Origin: CAVYXA01 sp963846775
Lineage (GTDB): Bacteria > Verrucomicrobiota > Verrucomicrobiia > Chthoniobacterales > UBA10450
Assembly: GCA_963846775.1 (NCBI GenBank)
Contig: CAWJXB010000001.1
Location: forward strand, 186,001-250,000
DNA length: 64,000 nucleotides
Reading direction: 5' to 3'
A program made the translations under genes and the position numbers. This document shows positions 41,460 through 50,750 of the stretch, piece after piece. How positions within the stretch are numbered: position 1 is the first letter of the stretch; every line of letters starts with the position of its first letter. A model generated the notes under the pieces. The model saw only the letters and a program-made list of their open reading frames with translations, made no database searches and was not told the DNA's origin.

Positions 41460-41939
41460 CTGCTTTGCGGCGCTCGTGTGATCGTGCACGATGCGCCAAC
41501 CCTCGGTGAATTTGCGCAGGATCAGAGTAAATCTTCCATGCGGTTTGCCTGGCACGCCGGAGCGTCGCGAAGGCGGCTCGTTAACGCCTTTCAATTGCCA
41601 ACGGCCGAGCACGACGGCGGCATCCGCTGAGAGCAGCGTGATTTCCAGGTCAGAAAACGCAAGCGTGCCCATTTTCCCGCGATCGGAATACTTGTTCTTA
41701 TAGCGGTCGCGCACTGTCTGCCAGCCGCGCGTGACTTCGTCTCCGGAGACGAACCGGGTGAGATCGGAGCGCCAGTAGCCGTTCATAAACGCGTCGATAT
41801 CTCCCCGGTTCCACGCCTCTTGTTGGGCTTTCAGGACGGAGCGAATTTCGTCCGCCCCATCGGGCGCAGCGTTCGCGGGAATGGTTGCTGCTTCGAAGAT
41901 GGTTGCTGCGAGGAGAACGATGCAAATTTTCGGCAACAT
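41454..41939 (-). CDS. Secreted SnoaL/NTF2-like (DUF4440-type) protein
   Basis: 161 residues with a signal peptide (MLPKICIVLLAATIFEAATI, cleavage near ANA). The mature part is an NTF2-like cone fold: VLKAQQEAWNRGDIDAFMNG, YWRSDLTRFVSGDEVTRGWQ, WRIVHDHTSAAK. Family members bind or convert small hydrophobic molecules; substrate unknown. ATG at 41939 is chosen because the open frame upstream comes from a heptad repeat. Its last codons lie in the REP. Confidence 0.82.
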   Translation of the reverse strand: MLPKICIVLLAATIFEAATIPANAAPDGADEIRSVLKAQQEAWNRGDIDAFMNGYWRSDLTRFVSGDEVTRGWQTVRDRYKNKYSDRGKMGTLAFSDLEITLLSADAAVVLGRWQLKGVNEPPSRRSGVPGKPHGRFTLILRKFTEGWRIVHDHTSAAKQL

Positions 41940-42006
41940 CAATAATTTTTCTAACGCCGACCCACCGGAATTGTCCAGCATAGAAGCCGCCGAAGATTTG
42001 GAAGCG

Positions 42007-42124
42007 AACGCCGAACGCCCAAGCCGAACACCGAACGTCGAACTCAATTTCTGCATTCGGACGTTGGGCGCTCGCCGCGGCGGAGCCGGTCTACGGCGGG
42101 GGCGGGTTGGATGTTGGACGGTTG
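42007..42124. repeat. Inverted heptad element with structured centre
   Basis: Left arm AACGCCG, AACGCCC, AAGCCG, AACACCG, AACGTCG (42007-42040). The right arm holds TTGGGCGCTCGCCGCG (42065) and GGTTGGATGTTGGACGG (42105). The centre matches the 6948-7060 copy. It lies upstream of gspD. Confidence 0.75.
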
Positions 42125-42194
42125 CAAGTCCTCCGAGAAATGGTTCCTAGGCGAAGTGGGTTGACCATGGTATGGTGAATAAGTAAATACGACC

Positions 42195-44642
42195 GTGCTG
42201 AAACTTTATTACGCAATCGGCGTGCTTCTGGCGGCCTGCACTCTGGCTTTCGGTCAGGGGACCAAACCAGTCTCGCCTAAAACCAAACTCAGTCCGGACC
42301 AGTCGAATCCCCCTGCTGTCGCAGCCGCGACGCCGCAGCAGCCAGCGCCGCCGGCGGCGCGGGTGCCGCGTCCATCCGGCGGCTCTACTCCAGTCCGCCT
42401 GCAATATCCCAACAGCGATGTCACCGACGTGCTTCGCCTCTACGAGACGCTCACCGGCACGAAGCTGGTGATGGACAACTTCGTCCAGGGCAAGGTCAAC
42501 ATTAATCTCTCCAAAGAAGTCCCGGCCGACGAAGCGATCAAGATCATCGAGATGAATCTCCTCATGAACGGCTTCTCGCTGGTTCCGGCTGAGGATGACA
42601 TCGTCAAGGTGATCGGCACCGGCAAAAATCCGCGCACAGCCGGTATCCCGGTGGTTTCGGATGAATCGGATATTCCGGAGGGCGAACACGTCATCAGTTA
42701 TCTCTTCAAATTGCGCTATGCTGATCCGCACGGAATTGCAGCAGGTGCTCGGCCAATATCTGTCGCCGCCCCAGCCGTACACCTCGTTTCTGGCGTTGCC
42801 GAAATCGGGCAGTCTGCTCGTCACGGAAAACACGGCGGTGATTCGCAAGCTCGTGTCGGTGATCGATCAGGTCGATATTCCGCCGGCAGAAGTGGTGAGC
42901 GAATTCATCAAGCTCGAGCGCGCCGATGCGAGCAAGGTGGTCGATCTTCTGAATCAGATTTTCGAGAAAGGGAATCAACCCGGCGGCGCACAACCACCTG
43001 GAATGCCGCCGAACGTGGGGGTGCGCGGTGTCCGGTATCAGCCGAACCCGGCAAAGAGTCGAGAGCGATCTGGGCGGGTTAACCGCGCTGACCGAGGAAT
43101 CGATCGTGGTGGGCAAGATCAAGATCACGGCCGATGTGCGCACGAACCGGATCCACGTTGTCACGCGCCCGATCAACATGCCGTTTATCCGCAAATTGAT
43201 CGGGGAGTTCGATGCCAACGTCGAGTTTGCCAAGCCGGTCACGCGGTATCCTGAAGTACATTTCGGCGGGCGATGTTTTGCCCGTCCTCGTCCAGGCTTT
43301 GACCGAACCCGGCGAAGAAGGCGGGGCCGGCGCACAACCGGCGCGGGCGGCAACCGCAACAGCAGCAACAACAGCAGCAGCGTCGTAATCAGACGAACAC
43401 GAACAATCCGTATCAGCAAACCTCGACTACAGGAGGCGAAGGCGGCTCACTCAACATCAGTGAAGAGCTCCAGACCAATGCGGTCGATACGACGCCAAAG
43501 GCAGTTACGATTGGCAACACCAAGCTCATCGCGGATCAGCGCGCGAACTCGATTATCATCCTCGGCAACCGCGAAGTGGTGGTAAAGGTGCAAAAAATTC
43601 TCGATGAAATGGACGTAAGAGCGCCTCAGGTCGCGCTGAGCACGGTGATCGGCGAGTTGACACTCAGCAATGACGAAGAATTTCGGCGTCGATTACTTTG
43701 CAAAGTACAATAAGAAGGTTCGTCGGAATCTCCCACAACAACTCTGTATTTGCTACTAACGCCCCGGCGATTCCAATTCCTTCTGCCGCTCCATCGGTCT
43801 CACCTGGAATCCTCAGTGGATCGAGTGTGATCGATCCAGCGAATCTGATCAATTTCAGTCAAATTATTCAGAGCGTAGCGAAGTGGAACAAATGTTTATG
43901 TCGCTGCCGGTAATGCTTTCGCGTCGATTGTGCACCTGCTGGAAGCTACCGGACGCTTTAAGGTGATATCGCGGCCGACGGTTTTCACGAGCAACAACAA
44001 GAAAGCGATTATCGCATCCGGACAGGAAGTTCCAGTTCCGGTAAATACGCTTGACAAATGCGAACATTGCAGGGGGTGTAAATAACACAGCTGCTGTTGC
44101 GTCGAGCATTGAGTACAAGAAGGTCGCACTACAGCTCGAGGTCGTGCCACTCATCAATTCTGACAAGGAAGTGTCGCTTGATATTCTCCAGAAGATCGAC
44201 AGCATTGTGGTAGGTGGAAATGTAGACATCAGTGGCAATTCTATTCCAACTATTGACACGCGTTACATCCGCACAAATGTTTCCGCTGCCGAACGGATCC
44301 ACCATCATCCTTGGCGGGTTGATCGACGGAGAGCAACGGGAAGAACTACCAAGGTATTCCTTATCTTTCGCGCATTCCCCTATCTGGGCGCACTCTTCCG
44401 CTAGACAGCGGGTACTAAATCGCGGCACGAGCTGATCATTCTTATGTGTCCGGAAGTGACCTTGACGAAGCTGGATCTCTTATCGGCTGCGACAGAAATG
44501 GGAGGGCAAAACCCATTTTGGGCCGGAAATTGATCAGGGTGAATGTCCGGATTGCCCGCCCAGGGCGAGTGAAGGCAAAGAACTGGGGCCGCTGCCGCCG
44601 CCTGATCTGCCTGCAGTGAAAGACGTAGTTCGAGAAAAGTGA
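42195..44642 (+). pseudogene. gspD: Type II secretion system secretin GspD, interrupted by about twelve frame changes
   Basis: Outer-membrane secretin ring protein. Reading across frames recovers a coherent protein: signal (LKLYYAIGVLLAACTLAFGQ), N-domains (VRLQYPNSDVTDVLRLYETL; YVFKLRYADP-like text; RTNRIHVVTRPINMPFIRKL), a Gln-rich loop near 43360, the secretin core (VISRPTVFTSNNKKAIIASG, VPLINSDKEVSLDILQKIDS, NGSTIILGGLIDGEQ) and a tail to a TGA at 44640. Frame changes occur near 42727, 43053, 43250, 43338, 43684, 43721, 43881, 44052, 44283, 44338, 44383 and 44480, all consistent with extra bases, plus one stop at 44402. Probably a sequencing problem rather than decay. Confidence 0.85.
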
Positions 44643-44649
44643 ACCTGAT

Positions 44650-45063
44650 ATGAAAAAGCTAATTCTAATCGCGTTGTTGATTGGCTTGAGGACGGCGTCT
44701 GCGCCAATTCGGAGAGGTCTTAGTTGGGGCGATCCGCTTTTTCATTCCAGCGATCCATTGGCTGCGCGAGATGAATTAGGATTGTTGCACCAAGGCCGCA
44801 TCATAAACGATACCGATTTCGCGCCGAGATATCGTTGCCGTTGGGAGTATTACTTTAAGGCTTCTGAGCAACTGGTTGTGCAACCGGCGTACGTCGGCGC
44901 GTTGCAACGCGATCTGACGCGTTTGGGCTATTATTGCGGGCCTATTGATGGCGTATTTTCCGATCAAGTCGGCGATGCGATCGCCCGATTCCAGAAGAAT
45001 TACTCCATGCGTGTCACAGGCACACTCACCATTCCCGTGCGACGAGCATTGCATTTGCCGTAA
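44650..45063 (+). CDS. Secreted peptidoglycan-binding domain protein
   Basis: 137 residues. N-terminal signal-like segment (MKKLILIALLIGLRTASA) followed by a short unknown region and a C-terminal PG_binding_1 domain (LQRDLTRLGYYCGPIDGVFS, VGDAIARFQKNYSMRVTGTL). It lies 7 bases after gspD and 18 before gspE in the same direction, so it may help the secretin through the cell wall. The N-terminal 60 residues could be affected by the same base-insertion problem as gspD. Confidence 0.7.
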   Translation: MKKLILIALLIGLRTASAPIRRGLSWGDPLFHSSDPLAARDELGLLHQGRIINDTDFAPRYRCRWEYYFKASEQLVVQPAYVGALQRDLTRLGYYCGPIDGVFSDQVGDAIARFQKNYSMRVTGTLTIPVRRALHLP

Positions 45064-45081
45064 TTTCTCCGCCATTGAAAA

Positions 45082-46823
45082 ATGAATGCGCCGGTTAGCC
45101 AGTCTGTCATCGATTTGCTTCGTCGCGAGCGGGGTTCCTTCGCGCGAGGAAGCGGCTGCAGCTCGTCTCCGGTCTGAACGGCGGATCGTGGACGGGGCAG
45201 GTGCTCGATTCCGGCAAGGTCGATGAGAACCAGTTTCTCAACGTCATCGGCGCTCATTTCCACGTGCCGGTAATCGCCCTCGACCCGAAGACGATCACTC
45301 GAGAAACATTGTCGATCCTGCCGAGCCGGTTCGTTTTCCAACACCAGATCCTGCCGATCGAGATCAAAGAGAACTCGGTTGTGCTTGGGACCTACGACCT
45401 CTTTAACTCAATCGGCCGGCAATTGGCGTCGCAGCTTTTGAAAAAACCAGCGGAATGGGTGCTGGTGCCGCGCACGCAATTGTTGCGCGCGATGAAGACG
45501 CTCTACGGCGTCGGCGCGGAGACGTTCGACGAGATTCTAAAAACGAACCGCGGCTACGAAGCGCTTCAGGACACCGAAACCGCGATCGAGCTGAACGCAG
45601 ATGACCCGGAAGCGTCGGTCGTGAAATTCGTGAACCAGATTATTCGCGAAGCCATTGCCGAGCGCGCGACCGATATTCACGTCGAGCCGCTGGAGAATGA
45701 TCTCCGAATTCGTTACCGGATCGACGGAATCCTGCACGAGGTGGCTGTGCCGCCGCAATTGCGCGTGCTGCAATCGGCCATCATCTCGCGCTTGAAAGTG
45801 ATGGCACACATGGACATCGCCGAGCGGCGGCTCCCGCAGGATGGCCGGATGAATTTGCATTCCAACCGTCAGGAGATCGACGTCCGCGTCTCGACTATCC
45901 CGACCGTGAACGGCGAATCGATCAGCTTGCGTTTGCTCAGCCGCGGCGAACAACAATTCGGCTTCGACCGGCTCGATCTGAGCCAGGAGCAGGAAACGGT
46001 CATCCGCAGCCTGCTCGCCCAGCCTAACGGAATCATTTTGCTGACCGGTCCGACCGGCTGTGGAAAATCGACCTCGCTCTACTGTTTTCTCAGCAGTATT
46101 AATTCGGTCCAGCGCCGTATCATTACGATCGAAGAACCGGTAGAATATCGCTTGCCGGGGGTGTCGCAGATCGACGTGAAACCGGAGATCAACCTCACCT
46201 TCGCGAAAGGGCTGCGCCACATTTTGCGACAGGACCCGAACGTGGTGATGGTGGGAGAAATTCGCGACGTGGAGACCGCAGACATCGCCATTCGCGCGGC
46301 CATGACCGGTCACCTCGTCTTTAGCACTCTGCACACGAATGATGCCGTCGGGGGCATCACCCGTTTGATCGACATGGATGTCGAGCCGTTTCTGCTCGCG
46401 TCCGTGGTCAAAGCGTTCATCGCCCAGCGACTCGTTCGCACCATTTGTCCGGAGTGCACCGAGCTGGTCGAGTATCCGCGCGATTACCTTTCCGAGATCG
46501 GTGTCCCCGTGCGAGAACTCGGCACGATCTTCTCACGCGGGCGCGGCTGTGATCATTGCCGGCAGACCGGCTATCAGGGGCGCGCGGCCATCTATGAAAT
46601 CTGCGTCATTACCGAGCCGTTGCGGAAATTGATCATGCGCAGGTCAGATGGCGGCGAGCTGAAACAATGTGCCGTGACCGGAGGGATGGAAACACTGCGT
46701 CAGGACGGCTGGCGTCGCGTGGCGCAGGGCAAGACGACCATCGAAGAAGTCGTGCGCGTCACGCAGACCGACGAGGTCATGGCGGAAACGACGGTCGAGA
46801 GCGTGCCGGTTGTCGGACGCTAA
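45082..46823 (+). CDS. gspE: Type II secretion / type IV pilus assembly ATPase GspE
   Basis: Cytoplasmic hexameric ATPase powering the secretion system. The C-terminal 540 residues (from about 45201) are continuous: N-domain YDLFNSIGRQLASQLLKKPA, Walker A LLTGPTGCGKSTSLYCFLSS, Asp box TIEEPVEYRLPGVSQIDV, Walker B RQDPNVVMVGEIRDVETADI, His box TGHLVFSTLHTNDAVGG, and a four-Cys zinc site (CPECTEL and CDHCRQTGYQGR). The N-terminus begins MNAPVSQSVIDLLRRER at 45082, then changes frame twice before 45201 through apparent extra bases. A GATCGACAAT word is at 45308-45317. Confidence 0.92.
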
Positions 46824-46841
46824 CAAGCCGCGTCGCTCCGA

Positions 46842-46883
46842 ACATTAGGCGTTCGGCATTGGACATTGGGCTTTTGACGTTTG
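46842..46883. repeat. Half heptad element (right arm only)
   Basis: Reads complement of AATGTCC, AATGCCG, AACGCCT heptads, ending TTGACGTTTG. No left arm seen. It follows the gspE stop; the gap to 46983 holds nothing else. Confidence 0.6.
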
Positions 46884-46982
46884 TTTTCTTCGACGAATCC
46901 GGAAAACGCCTACCGCTCAATTAGGAGGGAGAAAGCGCAGTCGCGCCGCATTTCATTCGAGCTTGGTCATCTATCTTCACAT

Positions 46983-47882
46983 TTACGTCGCTGGCTCGAC
47001 GTGCACCAAGACATCTGCGATGCGCGGATCGGTCTGTTGGATGGCGCGCTTTACTTCGTGGGCGATGTGATGGCCTTCGCGAACGGAAATGTTGCCGTCT
47101 ACTTTCACGTGAAGATCGACATAAAAGCTCAGACCCATTTTCCGGACGCGATTCTTGTCGATCTCGACTACTCTCGGAACGGATGCGGCCGCGTCGCGAA
47201 CAAGATCGACAATGTCGCCAGTCGGAGCGGTGTCCATGATCTCCTGCAAAGCGGGACGCAACAATCGAACGCCGTTCGCCGCGATGACGGCGCACGCAAA
47301 TAGCGCGGCCCAATCATCCGCGCTCTGCCATCTTTCGCCGCCGATGAGCGCAACGGAAATACCGATGAATGCCGCGGTCGAGGTGAGCGCGTCACTGCGA
47401 TGATGCCAGGCATCGGTTTGAACGGCGGTACTTTCCACATTGCGTCCGATGCCATTGACATAACGAAACATGATTTCTTTGACCACAATGACGACGATGA
47501 GAATACCGAGCGTGAACGGAGCGGGCCCGTGGTGCGGTGTTAGTATTTCGCGAACGCTTTCAACCGCTAAGCCGGCCGCGGCCAGGAGCACACCGAACGC
47601 CACCACCACGGCCGCGATCGGCTCCGCTTTGCCGTGTCCGTAGGGATGTGTTTCGTCCGGTGGCCGCGCCGCAAATTTTAACCCCCCCCAGATGACTAAC
47701 GAACCGGCGATGTCGAGCGCGGATTCGATGCCGTCGGCGATAAGAACGTAGGCGTTGCCGAGAATGCCGCCGATAATTTTTGCCGCGGCGAAAGCGAGAT
47801 TGATCAGCATGCCGACCAGCGCGACGCGCGCGCCGGTTTGCAGATTGTTTACGACAGGCTGAGGATGCGACGCCGAATTCAT
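46983..47882 (-). CDS. Cation diffusion facilitator family transporter
   Basis: 299 residues. Zn/Co/Fe/Mn efflux by proton antiport. Six membrane helices; metal site residues in helix II (AYVLIADGIESALDIAGS, Asp) and helix V (WHHRSDALTSTAAFIG, the H-x-x-x-D site). The cytosolic C-terminal ferredoxin-like domain begins VRDAAASVPRVVEIDKNRVR and ends IADVLVHVEPA. Start at ATG 47882, only three bases from the start of the divergent gene. An AAGATCGACAAT word is at 47202-47213. Confidence 0.92.
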   Translation of the reverse strand: MNSASHPQPVVNNLQTGARVALVGMLINLAFAAAKIIGGILGNAYVLIADGIESALDIAGSLVIWGGLKFAARPPDETHPYGHGKAEPIAAVVVAFGVLLAAAGLAVESVREILTPHHGPAPFTLGILIVVIVVKEIMFRYVNGIGRNVESTAVQTDAWHHRSDALTSTAAFIGISVALIGGERWQSADDWAALFACAVIAANGVRLLRPALQEIMDTAPTGDIVDLVRDAAASVPRVVEIDKNRVRKMGLSFYVDLHVKVDGNISVREGHHIAHEVKRAIQQTDPRIADVLVHVEPAT

Positions 47883-47885
47883 CGA

Positions 47886-48912
47886 ATGAGAGAGACAATA
47901 AAGGTTGTTGTTTACGAAAGGCACGGAAATCCGGCAGACGTTTTGCAAATTAAGACTGAGCCGTGGCCAAAAGCCGAGCGGGGCGAGGCCGTCGTCGAGC
48001 TGCGGGCCGCGCCGATTAATCCGGCAGATCTGAACGCGATCGAAGGCAAATATCCGGGCCGGCGTGAAGTGCCAGCCGTGCCCGGATTCGAAGGGGCAGG
48101 CGTGATTGTCGATCTCGCCGCAGCGAGTCCGTCCGCTGGCGGACTTGGCTCGGATACGAAGAACCTGTCGCCAGACGATCTTGTCATTTTGCCGCACAAC
48201 ATCGGGACCTGGCGCGATGCCGTTGCGGTGAAAGCCGACGAGCTCGTTGTCGTGCCGGCAGGCATCGAGCCGGTTCACGCCGCGACGCTGAAGATTAATC
48301 CGTTAACCGCGTGGCGATTGTTGCATGGTTACGTCGAGCTCAAACCCGGCGATTGGTTGATCCAAAACGCGGCCAATTCCGCTGCGGGCCGCGCCGTGAT
48401 CGAGATCGCTCACGAACTCGGTTACAAAACGGTGAACGTTGTCCGCCGCGCCGAGTTGATCGACGAATTGCGCGCCCAGGGCGGCGATGTCGTTCTGGTC
48501 GATGGTGAAAATCTTCGCGACGAAGTGAAAGCCGCAACCAACGGCGCGCCTATCCGTTTGGCCTTAAATGCAGTCGGCGGCGAAAGCGCGCTCCGCCTGG
48601 CGAATTGTCTCGCGCCCGGATCGACCATGGTCACATTCGGTGCGATGAGCTTGCAACCGCTAAAAATTCCCACCGGGTTACTCATCTTTAAAGACCTGCG
48701 TTTCCGCGGAATTTGGATCAACAAATGGTACGACAACGCGACCCAGGCCGAGCGAATGGAAGCGTTCGGCCCGCTTATTCGCCATGGCCAAACGCGGCCT
48801 GTTGAAAACGAAGATCGAGAAATCATATCCGCTCAGTGAGTTCAAAGCCGCCGTCGCCCACGCTGCCCAAGGCAAACGCAGTGGCAAAATCATTTTCGAG
48901 ATGCAGCCGTGA
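47886..48912 (+). CDS. Zinc-free alcohol dehydrogenase / enoyl reductase (MDR family), frameshifted near the 3' end
   Basis: NADPH-dependent medium-chain reductase like mitochondrial 2-enoyl thioester reductase. GroES-like domain (INPADLNAIEGKYPGRREVP, AVPGFEGAGVIVDL), Rossmann domain (WLIQNAANSAAGRAVIEIAH with the AxxxxxG type loop), C-terminal INKWYDNATQAE. At about 48783 one extra base shifts the frame; the normal end (MAKRGLLKTKIEKSYPLSEF to the stop at 48910) follows in the next frame. Residues about 76-87 (DLAAASPSAGGL) are encoded by a palindromic insert shared with exonuclease III. A GATCGACAAT word is at 48105-48114. Confidence 0.85.
48111..48145. repeat. Protein-coding palindromic insert (copy in the reductase gene)
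   Basis: 35 bases with hairpins CTCGCC..GCGAG and GTCCGC-TG-GCGGAC. It differs at two positions from 62953-62987 in the exonuclease III gene and is read in the same frame (DLA-x-ASPSAGGL). Confidence 0.75.
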
Positions 48913-48933
48913 CGCTGGACGCGTTCGCAACGC

Positions 48934-48986
48934 TTGTAGCCGCCTCGCTCTGTCGAGGCGTTTTCTCGCTCTGTCGAGGCGTTTCG
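48934..48986. repeat. REP with duplicated half, left flank of RAYT gene 2
   Basis: TTGTAGC followed by CGCCTCG-CTCTGT-CGAGGCG, then a second copy of CTCGCTCTGTCGAGGCG. The outer TTGTAGCCGC is the inverse of GCGGCTACAA at 49538-49547. Confidence 0.7.
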
Positions 48987-49024
48987 GGTTGCAAAATCAC
49001 CGGGCCTCTTTTCAAACTCATTAA

Positions 49025-49510
49025 ATGAGCGATGGCTCAACGTCTTCTTACCCGCGTCGCCCACCGCGTCTTCTCTGGCTCTTCGCTAATGTACGCCCGT
49101 TCTACTTTCTAACCTTTAATACCTATATGCGTTTGCCTTTATTGGCGCATCAGGAAGTGCACGAGGCTTTTCGTTCTTTCTGTTTTCGTGCGTTAGAGCA
49201 CGAGGTAGCAGTTGGGCGTTACGTTCTTATGCCGGACCATGCTCATCTTTTTGTCGCGTTACCGGTGACAGGAATCACGCTTGCGAAATGGGTACAGGCG
49301 ATGCGATCCGCGATGGGCAAAACACTACTGAGGTGCGGATTTCAAAAACCGCACTGGCAGGAAGGATTCTTCGATCATTTGCTTCGGAGCAGCGAGAGCT
49401 ATTCGCAAAAGTGGGAGTATGTTCGAATGAATCCGGTGCGAGCAGGTTTGAGTCCGACGGCAGAAGCGTGGCCCTACCAAGGAGAAATAACCACTCTGCC
49501 CTTTGATTAA
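49025..49510 (+). CDS. REP-associated tyrosine transposase (RAYT), second copy
   Basis: 161 residues. Same family as the gene at 40947 but only distantly similar. HUH motif in GRYVLMPDHAHLFVALPVTG, catalytic Tyr in SSESYSQKWEYVRMNPVRAG, N-terminal RPFYFLTFNTYMRLPLLAHQ. Both RAYTs end with the pattern W-x-x-D/A-W-P-x-x-G-E. It lies between REPs of a different stem sequence, consistent with one enzyme per REP type. Confidence 0.9.
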   Translation: MSDGSTSSYPRRPPRLLWLFANVRPFYFLTFNTYMRLPLLAHQEVHEAFRSFCFRALEHEVAVGRYVLMPDHAHLFVALPVTGITLAKWVQAMRSAMGKTLLRCGFQKPHWQEGFFDHLLRSSESYSQKWEYVRMNPVRAGLSPTAEAWPYQGEITTLPFD

Positions 49511-49520
49511 CGTCCTCAGC

Positions 49521-49547
49521 GCGGCGACGGAGCGCCCGCGGCTACAA
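49521..49547. repeat. REP, right flank of RAYT gene 2
   Basis: GGCG-ACGGA-GCGCC type stem followed by CGCGGCTACAA. It partners the left element at 48934. Confidence 0.6.
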
Positions 49548-49553
49548 CTAATC

Positions 49554-50750
49554 ATGCTGAAGGTGATCATCATCGGTGCCGGCATTAACGGCGCCACCGC
49601 AGCGATTGAACTAAAGAATCGCGGTCACGACATCACGCTGGTCGATCCCGGGCCGCTGCCGCATCCGCTGGCGGCTTCGACCGACATCAGCAAAGCGGTC
49701 CGCGCCGCTTATGGGCCGGACGAAATTTACACCGAGATGGCCGAGCGCTCGATTGCGCTTTGGCATGAATGGAACAAGAAATTCGGGGTTCAACTGTATC
49801 ACGAAGTGGGCATGTTACTTCTTCGCCGCAGGCCGATGCAGCCGGGCGATTTTGAATATGAAAGCTGCCGGCTTTTCCTGGAACGCGGACACAAATTTGA
49901 GCGGCTCACGCCAGAGGATCTCCGCGCGCGGTTTCCGGCATTTAACGCCGAGGTTTTCAGTGACGGCGTGTTCGATCCCAGAGCTGGGTACGTCGAGAGT
50001 GGGCATGTTGTCGCTACGCTCCTCGATTACGCGAAATCTTTGGGCGTAGATTTGCGCGAGCAGGCCAAGGTGGTCGGCCTGCTGGAAAATGATCGAGGCG
50101 TTCTGCTCGAAGATACGCAACCCCGAAACAATCGGGGCTCGCGAAAATTTTCGGAGTCGATTTTGGGCGACATGGTCGTCGTCGCGACCGGCGCATGGAC
50201 GCCTTACCTTCTGCCATTCACGAGAAGTTTTTTCCGTGCGAGCGGTCAGCCGGTTTTCCATTTTCGTCCGGCCAAGCCGGAGCTGTTCGTGCCGGAGCGT
50301 TTTCCGTTTTTTACGACCGACATTTCTACGACTGGCTACTACGGGTTTTCGATCAACCAAGGCGTGGTCAAAATCGCAAACCACGGAGCGGGTCGCGAGA
50401 TGTCGCCCGATTCGCCCGAGCGGTTCGTCACTCCAGACGAAGAGAACGAAGTCCGCGAGTTTTTAAGATCGACAATTCCGGCGCTGGCCAATGCGCCGAT
50501 TGTTTATACCCGCGTCTGTTTGTATTGCGACACGCACGATGGCGATTTCTGGATCGCGCCCGATCCGGATCGCCCGTGGCTGGTGATCGCGGCAGGTGAT
50601 AGTGGACACGGATTCAAGTTTGCGCCTGTGCTGGGCGAAATCATCGCTGATGCCGTGGAAGGAAAACCGAATCCGCTTTTACAGAAATTTCGCTGGCGTC
50701 CGGAAGCGTGCGCGGGTGGGCAAAAGGAAGCCGCACGATTTCTGGAATAA
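49554..50750 (+). CDS. FAD-dependent amine oxidase, sarcosine oxidase/DadA family
   Basis: 398 residues. N-terminal dinucleotide motif KVIIIGAGINGATAAIELKN, then PLAASTDISKAVRAAY. The C-terminal segment VCLYCDTHDGDFWIAPDPDR plus VIAAGDSGHGFKFAPVLGEI resembles monomeric sarcosine and N-methyltryptophan oxidases, where a Cys at the position of VCLY links FAD covalently. Oxidises an N-methyl or secondary amino acid; substrate not determinable. ATG at 49554 directly follows the REP. An AAGATCGACAAT word is at 50465-50476. Confidence 0.88.
   Translation: MLKVIIIGAGINGATAAIELKNRGHDITLVDPGPLPHPLAASTDISKAVRAAYGPDEIYTEMAERSIALWHEWNKKFGVQLYHEVGMLLLRRRPMQPGDFEYESCRLFLERGHKFERLTPEDLRARFPAFNAEVFSDGVFDPRAGYVESGHVVATLLDYAKSLGVDLREQAKVVGLLENDRGVLLEDTQPRNNRGSRKFSESILGDMVVVATGAWTPYLLPFTRSFFRASGQPVFHFRPAKPELFVPERFPFFTTDISTTGYYGFSINQGVVKIANHGAGREMSPDSPERFVTPDEENEVREFLRSTIPALANAPIVYTRVCLYCDTHDGDFWIAPDPDRPWLVIAAGDSGHGFKFAPVLGEIIADAVEGKPNPLLQKFRWRPEACAGGQKEAARFLE

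Noticed and set aside
42195..44642. Programmed frameshifting in gspD
   Set aside because: A dozen shifts without slippery sites or a common motif cannot be programmed; extra-base errors explain them.
40947..49510. Active insertion sequence or composite transposon between the two RAYT genes
   Set aside because: RAYTs are single domesticated enzymes; no IS ends, target duplications or matching outer repeats enclose the interval.
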